This document shows positions 1-4,989 of a stretch of DNA of 6,047 bases, piece by piece. The position numbers and the translations under genes were made by a program. The stretch is from Caulobacter sp. GTDB lineage: Bacteria > Pseudomonadota > Alphaproteobacteria > Caulobacterales > Caulobacteraceae. The notes under the pieces are model-generated. The model had not been told where the DNA came from, made no database searches, and was given only the letters and a program-made list of their open reading frames with translations. Numbering within the stretch: position 1 is the first letter of the stretch; every line of letters begins with the position of its first letter. Where the stretch lies: NCBI GenBank assembly GCA_028291125.1, contig JAQGIN010000165.1, positions 1-6,047 on the forward strand. The letters are read 5' to 3'.

Positions 1-62
1 CCAGCGCCTGAAACGCCACGCGACGCCTTGAAAGCGTCATCGGCCCATCGTAGCCAGGGTCC

Positions 63-737
63 ATGGAATTCCTGAAAGACCGACGGTTCGTGCTCGCCGC
101 CGGCGCCGCCCTGGCGCTGCTGGCCGGTTTGGGCATCGCCCTCGTGCTGATGAGCGGCCGTCACGGCCCGACCGAGGCGCCGCCGGCCTCTCGCGCCGGC
201 CTGATCGTCGAGACCGGCCGCGACGACGACGCCAAGCTGGATCCGGCCCGGCCGCTGCGCTGCTTCGTCGACGGCCAGTTCGTCGGCGAGACCACCCTGG
301 CCCAATGCGCCACCAAGAACGGCGTCGCCACCGGCGCCCTCGACGTCGGGGTCGACGAGACCGGGGCCCTGGCCGCCGCCGACCAGGCCGGCATGGTCCT
401 GACCCCGCTGCCGCCGGTGGAGATCGCCGCCCCCGCCGCCGTCCCGCCGCCCGCCGCCACCCCCGCCGCCGCCCAGTCCGCGCTCCCGCTGGCCGCCTGC
501 TGGCGCTATTCCGGGGCCGAATGGCGACGTCTGCCCGGCGACATCACCTTCAACGCCTGCGCCCAGGCGCTGTTCGGCGGCCACTGTGAGCGTCCCGGCG
601 GGGCGACCTATGGCCGTTGGGGCGACGAAACCCTGCGCCTGGTCCCGGGTCGGGTCGAGGCCTCCTCGGACAACCGCAACTTCCACACGGCGGTCGAACA
701 GGCCGCCAACTGCTCCATTCCCTCCGGCCAGAACTAG
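63..737 (+). CDS. Hypothetical membrane-anchored, Cys-containing envelope protein
   Basis: I do not recognise this 224-residue protein. Residues 1-8 are charged, and residues 9-31 form one hydrophobic Ala/Leu-rich helix, so it is probably an inner-membrane protein with a periplasmic body (an uncleaved anchor or a signal peptide). Residues 118-145 are a Pro/Ala-rich linker joining two Cys-bearing segments: C67 and C82 before it, then C146, C166, C175 and C217 after it. Six cysteines fit disulfides in the periplasm. The C-terminal part (146-217) is rich in Trp, Arg and Gly and looks like a compact domain. The ATG at 63 is the first possible start after an in-frame TAG at 51-53; the nearby AGGG (56-59) is too close to be an ideal ribosome site. 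The next gene starts 9 nt after the stop, so the two are probably co-transcribed. Coding is supported by GC-rich third positions and a full-length frame; the function is unknown. Confidence 0.75.
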   Translation: MEFLKDRRFVLAAGAALALLAGLGIALVLMSGRHGPTEAPPASRAGLIVETGRDDDAKLDPARPLRCFVDGQFVGETTLAQCATKNGVATGALDVGVDETGALAAADQAGMVLTPLPPVEIAAPAAVPPPAATPAAAQSALPLAACWRYSGAEWRRLPGDITFNACAQALFGGHCERPGGATYGRWGDETLRLVPGRVEASSDNRNFHTAVEQAANCSIPSGQN

Positions 738-746
738 AGACCGTCC

Positions 747-1136
747 ATGCGCCGTCCGATCCGCCTCGCCGCCGTCACCGCCCTCGCCGTCGTCGCCCTG
801 ACGGGGTGCGAGAAGCAGCTCAAGGCCCCGTTCGACCAGGGCGTCTGCATGCACGTCCTCAAGAACAAGGACGGCAGCCTCAAGTTCAATGTCGTGGCCC
901 GCAACGTGCCCAATCTCGAGACCTGCGCCGCCACGCTCGAGGGCGTGCGGATCCGTTTCGTGCGGCTGGGCGCGCCCAACAGCAACATGATCGGCTCCTA
1001 TCAGGGCTCGTTCCTGTTCCTGGAGAAGGAGGGGATCTATGTCGGCCAGACCTATGACGGGGCGCGGTTCATGTCCCTGGTCCGCACCGGCGACGGCCGA
1101 CTGGCCGTGCCCGGCGCGATCCGCCAGGCCCAATAG
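747..1136 (+). CDS. Small putative lipoprotein of unknown function
   Basis: This is a 129-residue protein with a typical lipoprotein signal: positive charges at R2, R3 and R6, a hydrophobic stretch at 7-17, and a lipobox L18-T19-G20-C21. Cleavage before C21 would leave a mature lipoprotein of about 109 residues. Residue +2 is Glu rather than Asp, which by the E. coli Lol rule would favour the outer membrane (inference). Two further cysteines, C34 and C60, could form a disulfide. The segment around C60 (N-L-E-T-C-A-A-T-L) resembles the T-[L/F]-x-x-C-A motif found twice in the preceding gene. The start lies 9 nt after the upstream stop, which suggests one transcription unit, although only a weak purine run precedes the ATG. 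I recognise no family. A 157-bp gap with regulatory motifs separates it from ssb, so ssb probably has its own promoter. Confidence 0.78.
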   Translation: MRRPIRLAAVTALAVVALTGCEKQLKAPFDQGVCMHVLKNKDGSLKFNVVARNVPNLETCAATLEGVRIRFVRLGAPNSNMIGSYQGSFLFLEKEGIYVGQTYDGARFMSLVRTGDGRLAVPGAIRQAQ

Positions 1137-1192
1137 CCGGCGATCCTCCGCACGCGGCCAAAAGGTCTGTTGAAAAGCCGTCTTGTTCACAG

Positions 1193-1207
1193 GAACGTAA
1201 CCAGAAC
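1193..1207. promoter_or_regulatory. LexA (SOS) box upstream of ssb
   Basis: The sequence reads GAAC, seven bases, GAAC (1193-1196 and 1204-1207); on the other strand it is GTTC-N7-GTTC. That is an exact match to the direct-repeat LexA operator established for alphaproteobacteria. It lies 86 bp before the ssb start codon, in the only gap on this side of ssb. SSB is a common SOS-regulon member, so DNA-damage induction of ssb is likely. A GTTC at 1185-1188 also faces the first GAAC, giving a short inverted pair that is probably incidental. Confidence 0.7.
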
Positions 1208-1223
1208 AAAGCTTGCGCGAGCG

Positions 1224-1239
1224 TTAGGGCCTCGTTAAC
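1224..1239. promoter_or_regulatory. Near-consensus CtrA binding site upstream of ssb
   Basis: TTAG at 1224-1227, seven bases, then TTAAC at 1235-1239. This has one mismatch to the CtrA consensus TTAA-N7-TTAAC of Caulobacter-type bacteria. It sits between the LexA box and the ssb start. It also overlaps a weak promoter candidate, TTGCGC (1213-1218) and TAACGT (1236-1241) with a 17-bp spacer; CtrA bound there would block it. Such AT-rich tetramers are rare in this GC-rich DNA, but one mismatch in a short motif is weak evidence on its own. Confidence 0.35.
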
Positions 1240-1249
1240 GTCCGCGGCA

Positions 1250-1254
1250 GATTC
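1250..1254. promoter_or_regulatory. GANTC (CcrM methylation) site in the ssb upstream region
   Basis: GATTC at 1250-1254 fits GANTC, the target of the cell-cycle methyltransferase CcrM in Caulobacter-type alphaproteobacteria. It lies 40 bp before the ssb start. Scanning by eye I found only four GANTC sites in the window (also 3603-3607, 4026-4030 and 5397-5401), and this is the only one outside coding sequence. GcrA acts at methylated GANTC in promoters, so cell-cycle control of ssb is possible. The motif itself is certain; the regulatory role is inferred. Confidence 0.4.
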
Positions 1255-1293
1255 CGGCGCGTGGGTCGCCGGGCGTGAAGAAGGCGCCATCGC

Positions 1294-1806
1294 ATGGCTG
1301 GCAGTGTCAACAAGGTCATTCTCGTCGGCAACCTCGGGGCCGACCCCGAAATCCGCACGCTCACCTCCGGCGACCGGGTCGCCAATCTACGGCTGGCGAC
1401 GTCGGAAACCTGGCGCGACCGCACCTCGGGCGAACGCAAGGAAAAGACCGAGTGGCACCGGGTGGTGATCTTCAACGACAACCTAGTGAAGGTGGCCGAG
1501 AACTATCTGAAGAAGGGCTCGACCATCTATATCGAGGGCGCCATCCAGACCCGCAAATGGGCCGATGCGTCGGGCGTCGAGAAATATTCCACCGAGATCG
1601 TGCTGCAGAAGTTCCGCGGCGAGCTGACCATGCTCGGCGGTCGCGGTGACGGGGCCGGCGCCTCGGCCGGCGGCGGCGACGACTATGCCGGCGGCGGCTA
1701 CAGCGGTGGCGGCGGCAGCTTCGGCGGCGGCGGCGCCCCCAGCCGCCAGCCCAGCGGCCCGAAGGAAAGCTTCTCGGCCGACCTCGACGATGAGATCCCG
1801 TTCTAG
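1294..1806 (+). CDS. ssb: Single-stranded DNA-binding protein SSB
   Basis: SSB binds and protects single-stranded DNA in replication, recombination and repair, usually as a tetramer. The 170-residue protein begins with the OB fold (about residues 4-113): an N-K-V-I-L-V-G-N-L-G start, aromatic DNA-stacking residues at W40, W54, F60 and W89, and the E-W-H-R-V core. A Gly-rich flexible linker follows (about 116-150). The protein ends in the acidic tip D-L-D-D-E-I-P-F, which in this family docks partner proteins such as exonuclease I, RecO and the polymerase chi subunit. The length is usual for the family. AAGAAGG (1278-1284) lies 9 nt before the ATG and supports this start. The upstream gap carries a LexA box, a CtrA-like site and a GANTC, so SOS and cell-cycle control are plausible. 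The stop TAG (1804-1806) interlocks with the bioD stop, and a terminator-like hairpin follows about 90 nt further on, inside bioD. Confidence 0.97.
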   Translation: MAGSVNKVILVGNLGADPEIRTLTSGDRVANLRLATSETWRDRTSGERKEKTEWHRVVIFNDNLVKVAENYLKKGSTIYIEGAIQTRKWADASGVEKYSTEIVLQKFRGELTMLGGRGDGAGASAGGGDDYAGGGYSGGGGSFGGGGAPSRQPSGPKESFSADLDDEIPF

Positions 1807-2459
1807 GCCAGGATCAAATCCGCGAGGGCGTCGGCGGTCCACGCCGCGCCCCGCGGGGCCAGAAACACCGGCGCTTCGGTTTCGAACGCCTTCAGAGACG
1901 CCCCGGTCTGGTCCAGATCCGGGGCGTTTTGGCTTTCGCTCATCACCACGGCGGCCACCGTCAAGCCGCGGGCCCGCAGCGCCACCAGGGCGGTGAGGGC
2001 GTGGCTCAGCGCACCCAGATACGAGCCGACCACCAGCAGCACCGGCGCGCGCAGGGCGGCCATCAGGTCGAGATTGGTCGCCGTCTCGGTCAGCGGCGAC
2101 ATCACCCCGCCGGCTCCTTCGATCAGCAACAGGCCGTCGGCGGCGCCCATCCGCGCCCGGCCGTCGGCGACCAGGTCGTCGAGCGCCAGGGTCTCGCCCT
2201 CCAGGGCGGCGGCCGTCGGCGGCGACAGCGGCGCGCGGAAGCGGCGCGGGGCGATGGCGGCCCAGGCCTCGGGCCGACCCAGGGCGGCGGCCAGGCGGCC
2301 GGCGTCGCTGCTGGCCAGGTCGTTCGGATCGAAGCCGCTGAGCACCGGCTTGAAGGCGTCGACCGCCATGCCGCGAGCCCGCAGGGCGGTGATCAGGGCG
2401 CAGGCGACATGGGTCTTGCCGATGTCGGTGCCGGCGCCGGTGACGAACAGGGCGGCCAT
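1803..2459 (-). CDS. bioD: Dethiobiotin synthetase BioD
   Basis: BioD is the cytoplasmic ATP- and Mg-dependent ligase that closes the ureido ring, converting 7,8-diaminopelargonate plus CO2 to dethiobiotin. The 218-residue protein matches the usual family length. It shows the P-loop G-A-G-T-D-I-G-K-T-H (about 8-17, with K15 and T16), the substrate-binding F-K-P-V-L-S-G with K37 (the same number as in E. coli BioD), and the E-G-A-G-G loop (114-118) followed by S-P-L. The C-terminal nucleotide-base region reads V-V-M-S-E-S where I recall a W-V-A-N-D type segment in E. coli, a visible divergence. The ATG is 1 nt after the bioF stop, and an AAAAGGG ribosome site lies within the end of bioF, so translation is probably coupled. 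The 3' end overlaps the ssb stop by 4 bp. Codons for about residues 178-187 also form the rightward terminator hairpin. Confidence 0.95.
   Translation of the reverse strand: MAALFVTGAGTDIGKTHVACALITALRARGMAVDAFKPVLSGFDPNDLASSDAGRLAAALGRPEAWAAIAPRRFRAPLSPPTAAALEGETLALDDLVADGRARMGAADGLLLIEGAGGVMSPLTETATNLDLMAALRAPVLLVVGSYLGALSHALTALVALRARGLTVAAVVMSESQNAPDLDQTGASLKAFETEAPVFLAPRGAAWTADALADLILA
1898..1930 (+). terminator. Putative intrinsic terminator of ssb inside the bioD coding region
   Basis: The plus strand reads ACGCCCCGG (1898-1906), a 12-nt middle, then CCGGGGCGT (1919-1927), a perfect 9-bp stem. The T run is at 1927-1930. The middle can pair further (TCTG with CAGA, loop GTC, one bulged T), giving about 13 base pairs. 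A stable GC stem followed directly by T's has the form of a Rho-independent terminator reading rightward, about 92 nt after the ssb stop. Read on the minus strand, the stem is followed by a mixed sequence without a U tract, so bioFD transcription should not stop here. The T run is short, so termination may be partial. Confidence 0.6.
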
Positions 2460-2460
2460 G

Positions 2461-3612
2461 TCAGGCCCTTTTACGAATGTCGCGGACGATGCTGGCCAGG
2501 CGCGCCACCTCGGCGTCCGGCTGCTCGGCGCTAAAGGCGATGCGCAGCCGGGCGGTGCCGACCGGCACGGTTGGCGGCCGGATGGCCACCACCAGCAGGC
2601 CCTCGGCCTGCAGCCGCTCCGAGGCCTTCAGCGCCGCCTGGGCTTCGCCGAGGATCACCGGCACGATCGGGCTCTGGGCCGGCGGCAGGCCGACCGCCTC
2701 GGTGAAGGCGCGGGCCTTGGCCAGGGGCAGGGCGGTGAGGGCTGGCTGGCTCTCGATGATGTCGAGGGCGGCCAGGGCCGCGGCGGCCGAGGCCGGCGGC
2801 AGACCGGTGGCGTAGACCACGGTGCGGGCCCGGGTCTTCAGCAGGTCGACGACCGCTTGCGAGCCGCAGACATAGCCGCCGAACGAGCCCAGGGCCTTGG
2901 ATAGGGTGCCCATCTGCAACGGGATGACGGCGTCTGGGAACAGGGCCGCCGAGCCTCGGCCTTCCGCCAGCACGCCCACGCCATGGGCGTCGTCCGACAG
3001 CAGCCAGGCGTCGTGGGCGGCGCAGACCGCCGACAGCGCGTCCAGCGGGGCCAGGTCGCCGTCCATCGAGAACACCCCGTCGGTGGCGACCAGCACGCGG
3101 CGCACGCCGGCGCGGAGGCCGGTCAGCAGTTCCTCGAGATGGCCGACGTCGTTGTGGCGGAAGGGGATCGTTTCCGCTCCCGACAGCTTGGCGCCGGCCC
3201 AGACGCAGGCATGGGCCAGGGCGTCGACCAGAACCAGGTCGCCGGGCCCGACGAAGGTCGGGATGGTCCCGGCGTTGGCCAGATAGCCCGAGCCGAACAC
3301 GCAGGCCGCCTCGGTTCCCTTCAACCGGGCCAGCCGGGTCTCGAGGTCGCCGAGCAACGGGTGGTCGCCGGTCACCAGCCGCGAGCCGCCGGCCCCGGCC
3401 CCGTAGTTCAGGGCGGCCTCGGCGGCGGCGGCGCGCACCGCCGGGTGGTGCGACAGGCCTAGATAGTCGTTGCACGAAAACGACAGCAGCCGCTTGCCGC
3501 CGCGCTCGACCAGGCCGCGCTCCAGCCGTCTTGTCGGTTGCAGCCAGCGCCGCAGGTGGCCCGCCTCCAGGGTGGCGAGCTTGTCGCTGGCGAAGGCGTC
3601 GAGACTCGACAT
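2461..3612 (-). CDS. bioF: 8-amino-7-oxononanoate synthase BioF
   Basis: BioF is a PLP-dependent alpha-oxoamine synthase that condenses pimeloyl-ACP or pimeloyl-CoA with L-alanine to give KAPA, the first committed step of biotin ring assembly. The 383-residue product has the usual length. Visible motifs are S-C-N-D-Y-L-G-L (46-53), G-A-G-A-G-G-S-R (71-78), H134 (stacks on the cofactor in the family), S-D-D-A-H-G-V-G (206-213, with D207 and H210), and the PLP lysine K239 in G-T-L-S-K-A-L-G-S. These numbers are three above E. coli BioF. I chose the ATG at 3612 because AGGAA lies 8 nt upstream. An in-frame ATG at 3651 would add 13 residues but has no ribosome site and falls inside the likely promoter. 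Longer open frame upstream runs antisense over bioA and is not real. bioF leads a two-gene operon with bioD. Confidence 0.96.
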   Translation of the reverse strand: MSSLDAFASDKLATLEAGHLRRWLQPTRRLERGLVERGGKRLLSFSCNDYLGLSHHPAVRAAAAEAALNYGAGAGGSRLVTGDHPLLGDLETRLARLKGTEAACVFGSGYLANAGTIPTFVGPGDLVLVDALAHACVWAGAKLSGAETIPFRHNDVGHLEELLTGLRAGVRRVLVATDGVFSMDGDLAPLDALSAVCAAHDAWLLSDDAHGVGVLAEGRGSAALFPDAVIPLQMGTLSKALGSFGGYVCGSQAVVDLLKTRARTVVYATGLPPASAAAALAALDIIESQPALTALPLAKARAFTEAVGLPPAQSPIVPVILGEAQAALKASERLQAEGLLVVAIRPPTVPVGTARLRIAFSAEQPDAEVARLASIVRDIRKRA

Positions 3613-3646
3613 GACGGCGGTTCCTGTTTGCGGCGAAGCAGGCGTC

Positions 3647-3675
3647 GGCATAGGCAAGGCGCCGCGACGGCGCAA
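3647..3675 (-). promoter_or_regulatory. Candidate bioFD promoter
   Basis: On the minus strand TTGCGC (3675-3670) and TATGCC (3652-3647) are separated by exactly 17 bp, a plausible housekeeping -35/-10 pair. Transcription would start near 3640, leaving a leader of about 28 nt before the bioF ATG at 3612 and placing the upstream ATG at 3651 outside the mRNA. The hexamers match the consensus only moderately, and this organism group tolerates weak promoters, so the call rests mainly on position and spacing. No clear opposing bioA promoter is visible; TTGCGG (3628-3633) with TAGGCA (3651-3656) is a weaker possibility. Confidence 0.35.
3659..3673. repeat. Perfect 6-bp dyad in the bioF-bioA intergenic region (operator candidate)
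   Basis: GCGCCG (3659-3664), a CGA centre, and CGGCGC (3668-3673) form a perfect inverted repeat. It lies between the two divergent biotin genes, overlaps the candidate bioF -35 and spacer, and ends 16 nt before the bioA ATG. A regulator there could control both directions, or the repeat could fold as a small hairpin in the bioA leader. It does not resemble the BioR box (TTATMKATAA) known for alphaproteobacterial biotin genes. GC-only dyads arise easily in such DNA, so chance is a real alternative. Confidence 0.3.
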
Positions 3676-3689
3676 TGAAAGGATCATCG

Positions 3690-4958
3690 ATGGCGCTTGA
3701 GGATCCCGATTGGCTGACGGCCGGCGCGCGCCACGTCTGGCGGCCCTATTGCCAGATGAAGACCGCCATGCCGCCGTTGCCGGTGGTCGCCACCCACGGC
3801 TCGCGCCTAGTGCTGGCCGACGGTCGCGAGCTGGTCGACGGCCTGGCCTCGTGGTGGACCGCCTGCCACGGCTACAACCATCCGCACATCGCCGCCGCCG
3901 TGCGCCAGCAGCTGGAACGCATGCCACACGTGATGTTCGGCGGCTTGGCCCACGAACCGGCCTACCGGTTGGCGGCGCGGCTGGCCGCCCTGCTGCCCGG
4001 CGCGCTCGACCACGTGTTCTTCGCCGAATCGGGCTCGGTGGCGGTGGAGATCGCCATGAAGATGGCGCTGCAGTTCCACATCAATGAAGGCCGGCGGGGA
4101 CGGACGCGGTTCCTGGCCTTCCGCGGCGGCTATCACGGCGACACCCTGGCGACGATGACCGTCTGCGACCCGGAGGAGGGGATGCACGCCCTGTTCTCCG
4201 GGGTGATGCCGGCCCAGGTGATCGCCGGCCTGCCGCGCGACGCGGCCGGCGAGGCGGCGCTGGACGCCCTGTTGATCCGCGAGGGCGAAACCATCGCCGC
4301 CATCCTGGTCGAGCCGCTGATCCAGGGCGCGGGCGGCATGCTGATCCACGATCCCGAGGTGTTGCGCCGCCTGCGCCGCCTGGCCGACCGGCACGGGGTG
4401 CTCCTGATCTTCGACGAGATCTTCACCGGTTTTGGCCGCACCGGCGAGCTCTTCGCCATGCAGGCGGCGGGGATCGAGCCCGACATCGTCACCCTGTCCA
4501 AGGCCCTGACCGGCGGGACCCTGCCGCTGTCGGCGGCGGTGGCCTCGCGGCGGGTGTTCCAGGTCTTCTGGTCGGACGATCCCGAGGCGGCGCTGATGCA
4601 CGGCCCGACCTATATGGGCAATCCGCTGGCCTGCGCCGCCGCCAACGCCTGCCTCGACCTGTTCGAGGCCGGGACCTGGCGGGCCGACGTCGCCCGGGTG
4701 TCGGCGGCGCTGGCGCGGGGACTGGAACCCTGCCGCGCCCTGGCCGGCGTGGTCGACGTGCGGGTGCTGGGGGCGATCGGCGTGGTCGAGTTCGACGCCC
4801 CGGTGGCGGTCGGGGCCCTGTGCGCCCGCTTCGCCGCCGAGGGGGCCTGGATCCGGCCGATGGGCAAGGTGGTCTATCTGACCCCGGCCCTGACCACGCC
4901 CGACGCCGACCTGGCGGTGCTGACGGGCGCGGTCCGCCGCGTCCTGGGCGCCGATTGA
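3690..4958 (+). CDS. bioA: Adenosylmethionine-8-amino-7-oxononanoate aminotransferase BioA
   Basis: BioA is the class III, PLP-dependent aminotransferase that converts KAPA to 7,8-diaminopelargonate, in the characterised enzymes using S-adenosylmethionine as amino donor. The 422-residue protein is close to E. coli BioA (429). Visible family features are H-V-W-R-P-Y with Y20, the S-W-W pair (W55, W56), H-V-M-F-G-G (80-85), S-G-S-V-A-V-E (114-120), G-Y-H-G-D with Y148, cofactor aspartate D242 in F-D-E-I-F-T-G-F-G-R-T-G, the Schiff-base lysine K271 in S-K-A-L-T-G-G-T, and R389 in W-I-R-P-M-G-K. The Y20/WW/Arg pocket matches the SAM-using type. AAAGGA (3678-3683) lies 6 nt before the ATG at 3690. 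An ATG five codons upstream (3675) has no ribosome site, so I prefer 3690. It is divergent from bioFD and followed 31 nt later by a permease gene. Confidence 0.97.
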   Translation: MALEDPDWLTAGARHVWRPYCQMKTAMPPLPVVATHGSRLVLADGRELVDGLASWWTACHGYNHPHIAAAVRQQLERMPHVMFGGLAHEPAYRLAARLAALLPGALDHVFFAESGSVAVEIAMKMALQFHINEGRRGRTRFLAFRGGYHGDTLATMTVCDPEEGMHALFSGVMPAQVIAGLPRDAAGEAALDALLIREGETIAAILVEPLIQGAGGMLIHDPEVLRRLRRLADRHGVLLIFDEIFTGFGRTGELFAMQAAGIEPDIVTLSKALTGGTLPLSAAVASRRVFQVFWSDDPEAALMHGPTYMGNPLACAAANACLDLFEAGTWRADVARVSAALARGLEPCRALAGVVDVRVLGAIGVVEFDAPVAVGALCARFAAEGAWIRPMGKVVYLTPALTTPDADLAVLTGAVRRVLGAD

Positions 4959-4989
4959 CCGCGCCGCCGCCGTCTGATCCAAGCCCCTC

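Noticed and set aside
28..56. TTGAAA (28-33) with TAGCCA (51-56) as a promoter of the first gene
   Set aside because: The spacing of 17 bp is right, but the -10 match is poor and the region is at the window edge, so it cannot be told from chance.
421..480. Simple CCG/GCC-rich run
   Set aside because: It encodes a Pro/Ala linker between two parts of the first protein and has no regular unit that would mark a separate repeat element.
1185..1196. GTTC-N4-GAAC inverted pair as a second SOS operator
   Set aside because: It has the wrong orientation and spacing for known LexA operators, and it shares a half-site with the exact direct-repeat box.
1666..1740. GGC-rich repetitive stretch that could be taken as a DNA repeat
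   Set aside because: It encodes the Gly-rich linker of SSB, a normal family feature; the repetition follows from glycine codons.
1993..2904. Plus-strand open frame of 303 residues across bioD and bioF
   Set aside because: Shadow frame opposite two certain biotin genes, with Arg/Ala/Ser-rich composition and no domain I recognise.
3613..3927. An open frame extending bioF by about 105 residues upstream
   Set aside because: It runs antisense through the start of bioA, has low-complexity Arg-rich composition, and adds nothing found in BioF proteins. The start at 3612 has a ribosome site and gives the normal length.
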